64,000 nt of DNA from Bacillus rubiinfantis (GTDB taxonomy: Bacteria > Bacillota > Bacilli > Bacillales > Cytobacillaceae): assembly GCA_000752035.1 (NCBI GenBank), contig CCFE01000016.1:1-64000 (forward strand). Reading direction: 5' to 3'. A program made the translations under genes and the position numbers. The notes beneath the pieces are model-generated. The model made no database searches. It was not told where the DNA came from and saw only the letters and a program-made list of their open reading frames with translations. The first letter of the stretch is position 1. Each line of letters starts with the position of its first letter. This document shows, piece after piece, positions 1-8,787 of the stretch.

Positions 1-179
1 TTATCCGGTATTAGCACCGGTTTCCCGGTGTTATCCCAGTCTTACAGGCAGGTTGCCCACGTGTTACTCACCCGTCCGCCGCTAACCTTCAAAAGCAAGC
101 TTTATTAGGTTCGCTCGACTTGCATGTATTAGGCACGCCGCCAGCGTTCGTCCTGAGCCAGGATCAAACTCTCCAAAAA
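1..179 (-). rRNA. rrs: 16S ribosomal RNA, 5' end only (partial)
   Basis: Read on the minus strand, the segment starts with the universal bacterial 16S 5' end: GAGAGTTTGATCCTGGCTC, then the conserved stretch leading to the V1 region. Only about 180 nt lie in the window; the rest continues past position 1. The 5' boundary near 179 is inferred from the position of the GGAGAGTTTG motif relative to known Bacillus mature ends. Confidence 0.97.
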
Positions 180-261
180 GTTCGAGTTGATTAGCTCATA
201 AAAAATAACGTTGGCTTCATTTCAAATAGAAATGAATGTTTTATTGTTGACGTTTTTGTTT

Positions 262-282
262 GTTTAGTTTTCAAAGAACAAT
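262..282 (-). promoter_or_regulatory. rRNA leader boxA-type antitermination element
   Basis: On the minus strand the leader reads GTTCTTTGAAAACTAAACA, the boxA-like sequence typical of Bacillus rrn leaders upstream of 16S. A short inverted repeat nearer the gene (about 218-236, CATTTC/GAAATG) may belong to the 16S processing stem. The function is known from the family; the sequence match is what is seen here. Confidence 0.7.
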
Positions 283-302
283 TTTTAAGCTGACAATAAA
301 TT

Positions 303-331
303 ATTATATCATCTCGATAACTCGCTGTCAA
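303..331 (-). promoter_or_regulatory. rRNA promoter, gene-proximal
   Basis: On the minus strand a perfect -35 TTGACA (326-331) and a perfect -10 TATAAT (303-308) are separated by exactly 17 bp. It is the strongest of three tandem promoters in front of 16S. Confidence 0.88.
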
Positions 332-374
332 TTATTATTTTTAAATAATTTTTTTGTAGCAGCGACATTTATAT

Positions 375-403
375 ATATTACCGAAACATTTCCGATAAGT
401 CAA
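375..403 (-). promoter_or_regulatory. rRNA promoter, middle
   Basis: Minus-strand -35 TTGACT (398-403), 17-bp spacer, -10 TAATAT (375-380). It lies 72 bp upstream of the proximal promoter and has the same spacer length. Confidence 0.75.
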
Positions 404-456
404 TAACATTTTTTTCTTTCTTGAAATCTATAAATTATTTCCTCATCGGAATTACT

Positions 457-485
457 ATATTAATATCATTTTTTCATAAAGTCAA
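457..485 (-). promoter_or_regulatory. rRNA promoter, distal
   Basis: Minus-strand -35 TTGACT (480-485), 17-bp spacer, -10 TAATAT (457-462). Its hexamers are identical to those of the middle promoter, 82 bp further upstream, which suggests duplication. Confidence 0.72.
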
Positions 486-561
486 TACATAAAACGGGTG
501 ATTAGTGATTTTTCTTTATTTATCTATATAACTCAGGAACTTCCACCTAGATTACGCATAC

Positions 562-605
562 AAAAAGAACGCCCCAAACCCGCTAAGGATTTGAGCGTTC
601 TTTTT
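562..605 (-). terminator. terminator of the S8 protease gene
   Basis: An 11-bp stem (AAAAAGAACGC / GCGTTCTTTTT) encloses a 22-nt loop. It begins a few bases after the protease stop codon (612) and has T-runs on both strands, so it could act in both directions and shield the rRNA promoters from protease transcription. Confidence 0.85.
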
Positions 606-611
606 ACAATG

Positions 612-3600
612 CTATTTATTTAAATGTTTCGAGACGACCGCTGAGTATGAGCTGTATACCTTTTTGCCGCCAATAACGCGGTATGCCCTGACTTTGTAGT
701 AATATGTCTTTCCTTTTGTCAGTTTTAAATTTGTAAAGCTTACTGTTTTTCCGGAAGGTACCGTCTTAACCGAGGAGTATTTCCCGGCTTTGGACGAAGC
801 CCGGTAAACCTGATAGCCGCTGGCACCATTTACCTTGCCCCAAGAAAGTTTAATTGACGTGCTGCTGGCCTTTGCTGCTTTTACAGACTTTGGTGCCTTC
901 AATGTAGGCTTGACGCTAGCCACCACTGAATTTGGACTGGAGAGTTTCACACCATCTACGGTGGAATGAGCAACCACCTTATAGTAATATGGTTTACCGG
1001 TTGTTAAACCGCTTTGGATAAAGCTTGTGCCTTTTACCGTGGCTACTTTGGAGTACTTACCGGTTTTCGATGTAGCACGATAGACATCATACGTACTGGC
1101 ACCACTTACCTTTGCCCAGCTGACGGTAACTTTATTATATTCAGCAGAAATTGCTTTTACCTTTCCAGGTGCCGCGAGATTCTTCGCATAACGTGCATAG
1201 ACATTGGTATCAACGATAATCGGCTTAGTAAAATCAAATTTCGCCTTAAACTTGGCATCCTTATACCAGCCAATGAAAGTATATCCCGACTTTTTCGCTG
1301 CGGTTGGTGCGCTTGTCTTCTCGCCATCTTCAACTTCAACGGTTTTTACGACTTTGCTGCCATCATAATAGTTCACCTTATACTTTGATTCACCGCGGAA
1401 GATTGTAATTTCCTCGATTGTTTTATTACCGGCAATGTCAGTGAGCTCCAATGTGAATGTGTTGTTACCCGGCTCTAACTCTAAAGCAGTTGTAACCTCT
1501 TTAGTTAGGCCCTTCATTTCGTATGACTCTTTATTTTTCTGATAGAACTCCTCGTTACCGTCAACAAGATAACGTAGCTGATCAAAGTTATCGGTAATCG
1601 TCGCCTTCAAATCAACAGAGGAAACATTGGCCTTTACCTTTTTCGGCACATCTACCTTGATTTTCGGCGCTGTGGTATCCACCATTATACTGTTTATCAA
1701 GTAATCGATACTGTTGCCTGCATCATCTTTACCAAAGACGCGGATATTGTAGACTCCGTCTTTTTTCACATCGACCTGTGTTTCAAAATCATAGTATCCC
1801 CCGCCAAACGGACTGCGAGCAAATTCTACCGTTTGGGCAGGATATTTTTCGCCACCCTTTGGCTCTACTTGAAGCGAAAGACTGCGCAACTTCGATTGGT
1901 CGCTAACATATCCAGCCACAGGCAACTCATGTGTCTGGTAAACACCCTTTGCTCCAATAGAAGAAACACTGATAAATGGAATGGTATTATCGGTACCGCC
2001 ACGCAGTTCAACTGTGCTCTTATTCCCTGCATAGTCATAGGCGACAACCTCGACTAGGCCAACCGGTGTCTCATCAAAGGTGTATTCCTGAGCACCGGCT
2101 GCTAATGGCACGCCTGCCTCAGCAAACATTGACTTTCCACCAACTAAGATATCATAGAATGCTACACCTGAGCCGTCTCCATCAGTAGAGTTAATCGACA
2201 GCTTTTTTCCATCAATCCTGGCTTGTACTTTAGGTGCTACTGTGTCTACCATTACTGGGAATTTTACCTTTTGCGGCTCTTTACCAGGGAAATCGATCCC
2301 CGCAGCAATTTCATAATAATACTGACCGTCGGCAACGGTCTTGTTCTTTACTTTTCCATCCCAGACATTTTCCAAATCAATATAAAATTGTTCACCATTG
2401 CCACCATCATTAAAGTTTTTAACAACCTGCGAGTCGGACTTTAATTTGCGTAGCGTATTTCCATCACTATCCGTAATCTTGTATTCTACCGTTTTAGCAT
2501 TTCGTAAAAATGATAGGACAGGCAGCGCCAGATCCTGCATACCATCGCCATTTGGAGAGATGGCAATATTTTTTGACTTCAGCGACTCATCTGCCGGGTT
2601 GTAACCCAGATAGCTGAAGAAGGCAAATTCATCTGGATCACCTTCCATCGTTAACATTCCAGTATAGCCATAGAACGACTCTGCCTCTTTACCGTCATAA
2701 ATTGCCTTATCCACGATTGGCGCTTGGTTCCAGTCACCATTGAAGCCGACGTACGGCACGGAAACAACCGGATACTCATCCTGCTCATCGGTTAAGGTGA
2801 CAAAGCCTTCAACAAAATAGCCATTTTTAAACAGTTCTTTTAGCGGCACATTGTTAGCCCAATCAATCGTATCATTTAAATCAAGTGTTACATCGATAGT
2901 TGTGCTTCCTTTTGCGGGAACAGAGATTTTATTTTTACTAAAGGAAATTGGATATTTGCCAAGCCATGGCTTTGTTTCGGAAATGGTTCCGTCCTTAAAG
3001 ATTCCCTGTGCTTCCATTTCGTCAACCACTAAGCCGCTTTCCTCATCTTCGAACGCTAGATCTGTTTGCACGTTTCCGTCAACGTTGTAGATAACCTCTT
3101 TATCAGAGAAGTTCTCTACTTTAAGTGTAAATGAAGCCTTATTATCTTTGATCTCTTTTAAGGCAACCTTTGCCTCATTTGTTTTCGCGTTTGTAGCCAC
3201 GATTGGGGTACTTAAAGCAGAATGCAGCTGCATCACTCCAGCCCCTTGACGGCGTGGCGAATATGGGTTTCCAAGATTGTAATATGCGTTATATGTCCCT
3301 TTATCAAGGGCAACCTTACTCGTATTCATTAAAATATTTTTCGCCATGTTTACACGTTTTGCACGGGACAAGTTGGCAAAGTCCTTTTTCACCCGCTCGA
3401 GCACAAGTGCGGCACCGCCGGAAACATGGGGAGCAGCCATTGATGTCCCGCTCATTACGCCATATTGATTATTATTTAAGGTTGAATAAATATTGCCGCC
3501 AGGCGCGGTAATCTCAGGCTTAAAGTCTAAGTTAGGTGTCACACCCCAGGAAGTAAATGCCGACATTTCCCCGGCTGTTGGGTTTTGGACAGTCTGTTTA

Positions 3601-5207
3601 TCACCTTTGAATTCGATTGTTGCCTTCACACCCTCATCGAGTTGGGCCCGAATCTGATCACCATCTGACTTTAGCATGAATAACTGAGGGATTTTAATGT
3701 ATTCATCTGACGCCATATTGACAAATCCGGTCGTATTATTGTAAATAATCACACCTGCAGCCCCAGCATCTTGGGCATTGATCGCCTTGTCCACAAAAGC
3801 AAGCTCACCGCGCTGAACGAGCGCATATTTCCCTTTAAAATCCTTCCCTTCAAAATCTTCCGGTTTCCCAAGACCAGCTGCGAGGATTTCAAACGATTTT
3901 TGCTTTTGCTTTAATGGGTCAGCGCTCCCTGCCGATAAGAACGGTGCCTTTCCTGCTTCACTACCCGCAAATGAATAGGTAATTGTGTCTAAATCGAGAT
4001 AATTATTTTCTACAGAAGCAACCTGTAAGGAATCTGTCGCAATTCCTGGTGCTCCGACAACGCCATAATCAGGGTTTGACCCAAGCGGATTGAAGTAACC
4101 ATCGCCGATATGATTTGAGTTTCCAGCGGAAATCGACATTAACACACCGTTATCAACGGCCCGCTTTACAGCCATTTGCTCAGGGTCATCATCCTGAACA
4201 AACGCGCTTGTTGACCCTAAACTCAAGTTATTCACATCTGCACCTAATTTAATTGAATCATCAATCGCTTTAATGATAATGTCGCTCCACGTGGATGGCA
4301 TTTCCGGGTCATTACCGAATACCTTAAGGGCAAGCAGTTGTGCCTCTGGGGCAACTCCCTTAATACCGCCCTTTTCCTCATCACCATTTGCCGCAACCGT
4401 CCCGGCAACATGCATTCCGTGCATGGACGCATCCGGTCCTAAATCGAGAATTTCGTTATTTTCATCGTAGTAGTTATAGCCATAAGGGACTTTTTCATTG
4501 AAAAATTCACCTGGCAGCCCTTTTTCATTTTTGAGTGCATTCACTTTTCCTTCCGTCAATGCCGCCTTCGCCTTATCATTTAGTTTCATATCTTTATGGC
4601 TGGAATCAATACCGGTATCAATGATGCCGACGACCATGCCTTCACCTTTATAGCCATACGCCTCCCAAGCCTTTTGCGCCTCAACGATTTCCTTACTGTA
4701 TTTCATATCCGGCTTGGTTTTTGGCCGCTCATATTCATGGGCAATCGTTACATTAGAGACACCGGAAATGCCTTTAATCGCCGGCAGTTTTCCGTATTCA
4801 ACCTCACCGCTAAATCCATTGAATGTTGTCGTAAAACGTTGCTTAAATTTCATATTAATCGCCTTTTTAGCGATTTCGTTTTTTACCGTCTGCTGTTTGG
4901 TAACGATATTATTTTCTAGTTTTTCTTTCACCGATTTTGCTAGTTCACTATATTTCTTACCTTGCTTTGTTGCATAGGTAATTGCCGGCTCTCCTTCCAC
5001 CTCAACAATTACACGGACTTTATCCGTTTTTTTATACTGCTTCTCCACCTCTTTCCGATCAATTGTTTTTTGAAACTTATGTCTCACATCTGCTAGCTGG
5101 CTGCTCGCCCGTTTACTTTGCGGTACTTTAGGAACAGCAGCTTGAACAACACTGGAGAATACCATTAGAAAAATTAACATTAGCGGTAAACATCTTCTTA
5201 AGCTCAT
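612..5207 (-). CDS. large secreted S8 (subtilisin-family) cell-envelope protease with Fn3 tail
   Basis: This 1531-aa exported serine endopeptidase should cleave extracellular proteins. Visible order: signal peptide (1-23); I9-type propeptide (about 60-160); catalytic domain with Asp197 (GIIDTGID), His263 (HGMHVAG), oxyanion Asn363 and Ser589 (SGTSMAAPH). A PA (protease-associated) insert lies near 440-540 (KYALVQRG, GAAGVIIYNN). Then come Ig/Fn3-like stalk domains, including a segment starting SPNGDG, an InlB B-repeat-type module (YYDGSKVV...GYTFIGWY), and two C-terminal Fn3 domains. The plan resembles Vpr and the lactocepin/C5a-peptidase group, but it is about twice the length of Vpr. No LPXTG anchor or SLH domain is seen, so retention at the surface is uncertain. 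GGGGGAG precedes the ATG. All catalytic residues are intact. Confidence 0.93.
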   Translation of the reverse strand: MSLRRCLPLMLIFLMVFSSVVQAAVPKVPQSKRASSQLADVRHKFQKTIDRKEVEKQYKKTDKVRVIVEVEGEPAITYATKQGKKYSELAKSVKEKLENNIVTKQQTVKNEIAKKAINMKFKQRFTTTFNGFSGEVEYGKLPAIKGISGVSNVTIAHEYERPKTKPDMKYSKEIVEAQKAWEAYGYKGEGMVVGIIDTGIDSSHKDMKLNDKAKAALTEGKVNALKNEKGLPGEFFNEKVPYGYNYYDENNEILDLGPDASMHGMHVAGTVAANGDEEKGGIKGVAPEAQLLALKVFGNDPEMPSTWSDIIIKAIDDSIKLGADVNNLSLGSTSAFVQDDDPEQMAVKRAVDNGVLMSISAGNSNHIGDGYFNPLGSNPDYGVVGAPGIATDSLQVASVENNYLDLDTITYSFAGSEAGKAPFLSAGSADPLKQKQKSFEILAAGLGKPEDFEGKDFKGKYALVQRGELAFVDKAINAQDAGAAGVIIYNNTTGFVNMASDEYIKIPQLFMLKSDGDQIRAQLDEGVKATIEFKGDKQTVQNPTAGEMSAFTSWGVTPNLDFKPEITAPGGNIYSTLNNNQYGVMSGTSMAAPHVSGGAALVLERVKKDFANLSRAKRVNMAKNILMNTSKVALDKGTYNAYYNLGNPYSPRRQGAGVMQLHSALSTPIVATNAKTNEAKVALKEIKDNKASFTLKVENFSDKEVIYNVDGNVQTDLAFEDEESGLVVDEMEAQGIFKDGTISETKPWLGKYPISFSKNKISVPAKGSTTIDVTLDLNDTIDWANNVPLKELFKNGYFVEGFVTLTDEQDEYPVVSVPYVGFNGDWNQAPIVDKAIYDGKEAESFYGYTGMLTMEGDPDEFAFFSYLGYNPADESLKSKNIAISPNGDGMQDLALPVLSFLRNAKTVEYKITDSDGNTLRKLKSDSQVVKNFNDGGNGEQFYIDLENVWDGKVKNKTVADGQYYYEIAAGIDFPGKEPQKVKFPVMVDTVAPKVQARIDGKKLSINSTDGDGSGVAFYDILVGGKSMFAEAGVPLAAGAQEYTFDETPVGLVEVVAYDYAGNKSTVELRGGTDNTIPFISVSSIGAKGVYQTHELPVAGYVSDQSKLRSLSLQVEPKGGEKYPAQTVEFARSPFGGGYYDFETQVDVKKDGVYNIRVFGKDDAGNSIDYLINSIMVDTTAPKIKVDVPKKVKANVSSVDLKATITDNFDQLRYLVDGNEEFYQKNKESYEMKGLTKEVTTALELEPGNNTFTLELTDIAGNKTIEEITIFRGESKYKVNYYDGSKVVKTVEVEDGEKTSAPTAAKKSGYTFIGWYKDAKFKAKFDFTKPIIVDTNVYARYAKNLAAPGKVKAISAEYNKVTVSWAKVSGASTYDVYRATSKTGKYSKVATVKGTSFIQSGLTTGKPYYYKVVAHSTVDGVKLSSPNSVVASVKPTLKAPKSVKAAKASSTSIKLSWGKVNGASGYQVYRASSKAGKYSSVKTVPSGKTVSFTNLKLTKGKTYYYKVRAYRVIGGKKVYSSYSAVVSKHLNK

Positions 5208-5330
5208 CTTTCTCCCCCATCTCTGTTAATTACTAGATTAAATTCTATCTTTTGGATACCGCTCTATTCTATTTGAATCTAGTAAATATCGTCAATATGT
5301 TCAGACTATTAAAAATTCCAAAAATAATGA

Positions 5331-5357
5331 CAAAAAAAGACCGCAAAAACGGTCTTT
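5331..5357 (-). terminator. terminator of the ABC-2 exporter operon
   Basis: The stem AAAGACCG / CGGTCTTT overlaps the stop codon of the upstream permease (5356-5358) and is followed on the minus strand by a run of seven T. Confidence 0.85.
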
Positions 5358-6153
5358 AGACTTGTAAATCTCTTTTTTTAAACGAATTATATGTGATAAT
5401 GACGAACAATAGAATAAGAACCATACTAATGGCACAGAACACTGGGTCTAGATTTCCATCTGACAACACTCTTTTCGCTTCAAAAAATTTAAACGGGGTA
5501 AAGTATTGCAGCGGCTCCAGTTGATTTTTCAAATCGATGGCGATTGATACTATATACATGATTAAGAGAATTCCCGTTCCTAAGCCATTTGCCCGCTTTG
5601 GCCGCCTTCCCGCTGCGGCAATGGCCGCTCCCAGTGATAGGAAGATTAACTGGAACAACAACATCCCCCCTAGTAATAGGTAAATATCCGCCAATGACTC
5701 ACCTGCTTGGCTGTAATGATTCACCATGGCAAGCGACAGCACGAGGGTAATCAAATTAAAAAAGACGACGTTTACCACTGCCGCTAGAAGCTTCGCGGTA
5801 ACAATCCGGCTGCGAGAGATTGGCTTTGCCATCAGGAATTCAGCCGTCTTATCACGCTCTTCCTTGGCAATGATACCTGCACCCAACATTAGCGCATGGA
5901 TGGCTGCCATTAGTAATAAATAAGAAAAAAGCATCCCGTAAAAGCCGGCCGCCGTTGACAGATCTAAGTCACCTGTCCCCATCATGGCTTGGAGCGATTT
6001 TGGCATTTGTGAAATCAACTCGTTTATCGATTGACCGGAAGAACTGTACCCTGCAAATTTGGCCATTCCCGCAACTACCATGAACAACAGCGCAACGGCC
6101 CAGATCAGCAGCGACTTGCGATTAGCCTTCATTTCCCGCCAAAATACATTCAC
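5356..6153 (-). CDS. ABC-2 type permease (second of pair)
   Basis: The membrane subunit has about six hydrophobic segments (for example LLIWAVALLFMVVAGMAKFAG near the start). It contains the ABC-2 motif KEERDKTAEFLMAKPISRS, shared with the next gene. It is presumed to form a heterodimeric channel with the 6168-6965 product, driven by the 6970-7854 ATPase. The GTG at 6153 is preferred over the GTG at 6162 because AAGGGG lies about 10 nt upstream of it. It is the last gene of a three-gene unit. The substrate is unknown; related Bacillus systems export peptides or drugs. Confidence 0.85.
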   Translation of the reverse strand: MNVFWREMKANRKSLLIWAVALLFMVVAGMAKFAGYSSSGQSINELISQMPKSLQAMMGTGDLDLSTAAGFYGMLFSYLLLMAAIHALMLGAGIIAKEERDKTAEFLMAKPISRSRIVTAKLLAAVVNVVFFNLITLVLSLAMVNHYSQAGESLADIYLLLGGMLLFQLIFLSLGAAIAAAGRRPKRANGLGTGILLIMYIVSIAIDLKNQLEPLQYFTPFKFFEAKRVLSDGNLDPVFCAISMVLILLFVIITYNSFKKRDLQV

Positions 6154-6167
6154 TACATCCACACCCC

Positions 6168-6965
6168 TTACACCGAATGAATATCTTTTTTCGTATATAG
6201 TAGATAACTGATTGCAACCGCTACACTGATAATAATGATTTCAATAATGATAAAGCGAACTTCATAGCTTTGATGTTTGATAATATAGTCTGAACTATAG
6301 TATTGAAACGGCGTCAAATAGCGGACCGCCTTTTCGCCAATCACCGAGCCAAACATATTAACGATAAAAAGCCCAAACACGATTCCTAGTGAGAGCGGCA
6401 GCACCGTTTTTATTTTTCGCACACAAACCGAAACCACCAAGCCTAGTGCTAAAAACAAACATTCTACTAGAAAAGCCGACAGCGAAATTAAAAGGAACGG
6501 CTTCGCTTCAAATACTCCGTCAGTAACGACTTTAATCGATAGCCATGCGGTTGCAATGAAAATTAAATTCGACAACATCAGCGAGGCCAGTGCCGCCGAA
6601 AGCTTTGCCGTGATAATTTGTCCCCGTGTGACCGGCTTAGTCAAAAGGAAATCTGCGGTCTTATCCCGACTTTCCTTTGACAGCAGTGAGAGCCCAAGAT
6701 TTATTGCCTGAATTGAACCGCATAACACCACATAGGTAAACACATACGCGTAAAATCCCAGTAAAGACGTGATAGAATTAAGCGAGACACCAATCGCTTT
6801 GCGAACAGCCTCCGGATAGTTTTCGAGAACCTGCTTAAAGGTGTCCGCATCCCTTGAGATTGACGGAAACAAGGACATAAACAAAATAATAACGGCAGCT
6901 AAGGAAAGTGACCACGTAATGGTCGACCTGCGATTCATCTTCCATTCATGGAAAAATATCGTCAT
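6168..6965 (-). CDS. ABC-2 type permease (first of pair)
   Basis: A six-segment membrane protein of about 265 aa. The cytoplasmic loop KESRDKTADFLLTKPVTRG is nearly identical to the loop in the neighbouring permease, so the two are paralogous halves of one transporter. The ATG at 6965 has AAGGAG about 10 nt upstream; an earlier ATG (6986) would lie inside the ATPase gene. It starts 4 bp after the ATPase stop, implying translational coupling. Confidence 0.86.
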   Translation of the reverse strand: MTIFFHEWKMNRRSTITWSLSLAAVIILFMSLFPSISRDADTFKQVLENYPEAVRKAIGVSLNSITSLLGFYAYVFTYVVLCGSIQAINLGLSLLSKESRDKTADFLLTKPVTRGQIITAKLSAALASLMLSNLIFIATAWLSIKVVTDGVFEAKPFLLISLSAFLVECLFLALGLVVSVCVRKIKTVLPLSLGIVFGLFIVNMFGSVIGEKAVRYLTPFQYYSSDYIIKHQSYEVRFIIIEIIIISVAVAISYLLYTKKDIHSV

Positions 6966-6969
6966 CGCC

Positions 6970-7854
6970 TTAATTCTCCTTTTCATAATAATGCATGAAG
7001 ATTTCCTCTAAGTCCGGCTCCTCGATCCAGAGGTTAGCCAGTTCCAACTGCGACAACTTCAGGACAATCTCATTGATATTCCCACTATAAAGAAAGCTCA
7101 CATGGTTGGCATCAATCTGCAAATCCTGCACCCCGCTAAGCTGTAAGAGGCCTTGTGGCAGCGGCGCGGTGGTCTCCAGCCGGAAGCGTTTATGATTTTG
7201 CTCTTTAAGAGTACTGATTTTTTCAACTTTGACGAGTTCACCCTCTTTAATAATCGCGACGCGGTCGCACAGCTTCTGTACTTCACTGAGGATATGCGAG
7301 GAGAACAGAATCGTTGCACCCTTCTTGTTCTCTGCTTTTAACAAGTCGAAAAATTTCTGCTGCATCAACGGGTCGAGGCCGCTTGTCGGTTCATCAAGAA
7401 TAATCAGCTTCGGCTCATGCAACAGCCCTTGGACAATTCCCACCTTTTTCTTATTGCCAAACGAAAGGTCATCGATTTTTTTAGTAAGGTCGAGGTCAAG
7501 CATCTCCGCTAACTGCTTGATTCGCGCACTGCAGTCCTTTTTATAAAAACTAGCCGAATAGTGAAGAAGATCCTTAACCTTCATATTGTCATAGTAAAAG
7601 ACCTCTGACGGCAGGTAGCCAATCTCCCTTTTTATTTCCGGGGCAAACTTTATGGCGTCCTTTCCAAAAATCTTGACACTGCCGCTCGTCGGATAAATCA
7701 GAGACAGCATCGTGCGGATCGTCGTCGACTTGCCGGCACCATTTGGACCGATAAAGCCGAATATTTCACCCTCCTCTACCGTGAAGCTAATGTTGCTAAT
7801 TCCTCGTGCCTTTCCGTACATTTTTGTAAGCCCGCTCAATTCAATCACATTCAT
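6970..7854 (-). CDS. ABC transporter ATP-binding protein
   Basis: A 294-aa cytoplasmic ATPase that powers the two adjacent ABC-2 permeases. Visible motifs: Walker A GPNGAGKST (about 37-45), Q-loop region GYLPSEVFYYD, signature LSFGNKKK (a divergent LSGGQ), Walker B LIILDEPTSGLDP, and H-loop SSHILSE. A C-terminal accessory segment follows, as in drug and bacitracin-type exporters. The TetR gene and its operators lie upstream, so expression is probably repressor-controlled. Confidence 0.92.
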   Translation of the reverse strand: MNVIELSGLTKMYGKARGISNISFTVEEGEIFGFIGPNGAGKSTTIRTMLSLIYPTSGSVKIFGKDAIKFAPEIKREIGYLPSEVFYYDNMKVKDLLHYSASFYKKDCSARIKQLAEMLDLDLTKKIDDLSFGNKKKVGIVQGLLHEPKLIILDEPTSGLDPLMQQKFFDLLKAENKKGATILFSSHILSEVQKLCDRVAIIKEGELVKVEKISTLKEQNHKRFRLETTAPLPQGLLQLSGVQDLQIDANHVSFLYSGNINEIVLKLSQLELANLWIEEPDLEEIFMHYYEKEN

Positions 7855-7961
7855 CGCAGGTTCCCCCTGTGGTTAAAAATTTTATCCCGCCTTAACGGGC
7901 AGTAAGACCCCCGCCTAAAGACTACGAGTCTATAAGTAATCTAGGTGGGGGGGCAAGAAAA

Positions 7962-7987
7962 CCCCCACTGATGGAAGTTTCACTTTA
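7962..7987 (-). repeat. 26-bp dispersed repeat overlapping the tetR stop codon (copy 1)
   Basis: On the minus strand the repeat starts with the TAA stop of the TetR gene and runs TAAAGTGAAACTTCCATC into a G-run. A second copy at 25895-25920 matches 25 of 26 positions and also begins with a gene's stop codon. Here the G-run pairs with an adjacent C-run (GTGGGGG/CCCCCAC, 7945-7968) to form a hairpin. Confidence 0.75.
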
Positions 7988-8608
7988 TTGATAAAACACC
8001 TTTGTCAGCACCTCGAAATATTTTTCCGCCTCTACTTGAACCCTTTGATAATCGATGCCATGTTTTGGTGACAGCTTCGCTTTGGCCATTTCCTCTTCAC
8101 TTAATTTTTCAAATGTCCAAGTAATGATTTTTAAAATTTTTTCGAGCGCGATGTCGCTGCGAAACTTACTCTTATCAATGTTTTCATACATTTTGGCAAA
8201 GTTGATATCTAATAGCTGCTGTTTCTTTTTTTCAAACTCGGCTTTGATTTCTGCTGAATCGTCGAGAAACACCTCTTGCAGAAAGCGGAAGATGTCAGGG
8301 TGAACGGCCAGCAGCTCCATTTTAATAACGACCGCCTGGCGAATTCTTGTGAAAAAGTCCCTCTCGTTGAGATTAATCTTTTCGTAAAATTCATTGGCAA
8401 TTAGCTCATAACAATAGTCAAATAGAAATAAATATAATTGTTTTTTGTTCTGAAAGTAATGAAACAAGAGGCCTTTTGAAATCCCCGCCTCCTTGACGAT
8501 TTCATTCGTCGACGCTTTGTCGTACCCCTTTTGGGCAAATTCCTTGATGGCGGCATTGATAATGCGGTCTTGTTTTTCTTTATCTAAGTTGAGAAATTTT
8601 GCAAACAA
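7985..8608 (-). CDS. TetR/AcrR-family transcriptional regulator
   Basis: A 207-aa repressor. The N-terminal helix-turn-helix (about residues 13-60: RIINAAIKEFAQKGYDKAST...SKGLLFHYFQNKKQLY) is typical of TetR. The C-terminal ligand domain is not specific enough to name an inducer. Start is TTG at 8608, with AAAGGAGG about 10 nt upstream. Two 17-bp operator palindromes overlap its own promoter, indicating autorepression. Lying directly upstream of the ABC-2 exporter on the same strand, it probably controls that exporter by read-through. Confidence 0.9.
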   Translation of the reverse strand: MFAKFLNLDKEKQDRIINAAIKEFAQKGYDKASTNEIVKEAGISKGLLFHYFQNKKQLYLFLFDYCYELIANEFYEKINLNERDFFTRIRQAVVIKMELLAVHPDIFRFLQEVFLDDSAEIKAEFEKKKQQLLDINFAKMYENIDKSKFRSDIALEKILKIITWTFEKLSEEEMAKAKLSPKHGIDYQRVQVEAEKYFEVLTKVFYQ

Positions 8609-8625
8609 TTCTGCTTCGCCTCCTT

Positions 8626-8676
8626 TTGACCACTGCGGTCAATTACAGTATATTCCTTGTTGACCCCAGTGGTCAA
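8626..8676 (-). promoter_or_regulatory. tetR promoter with two operator palindromes
   Basis: Two palindromes, TTGACCACTGCGGTCAA (8626-8642) and TTGACCCCAGTGGTCAA (8660-8676), share the half-site TTGACC and are 34 bp apart, about three helical turns. On the minus strand the second supplies the -35 (TTGACC), and TATACT (8647-8652) lies 18 bp downstream as the -10. The first lies between the -10 and the ribosome binding site. This arrangement fits autorepression. Confidence 0.82.
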
Positions 8677-8787
8677 TGATGTTGTAAGAAAATTTTGCTC
8701 TTAAGTTTTGCATACTCCTCCGCTGGATGCGAGTTGATTTTTACAACATTGCGAACTTTATCGTATTAGCTTGAAAAATGTGCTACG

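Noticed and set aside
1014..4977. Several frames of 60-124 codons opposite or within the S8 protease gene
   Set aside because: They lie wholly inside a well-supported protein-coding gene, have no ribosome binding sites and resemble no family.
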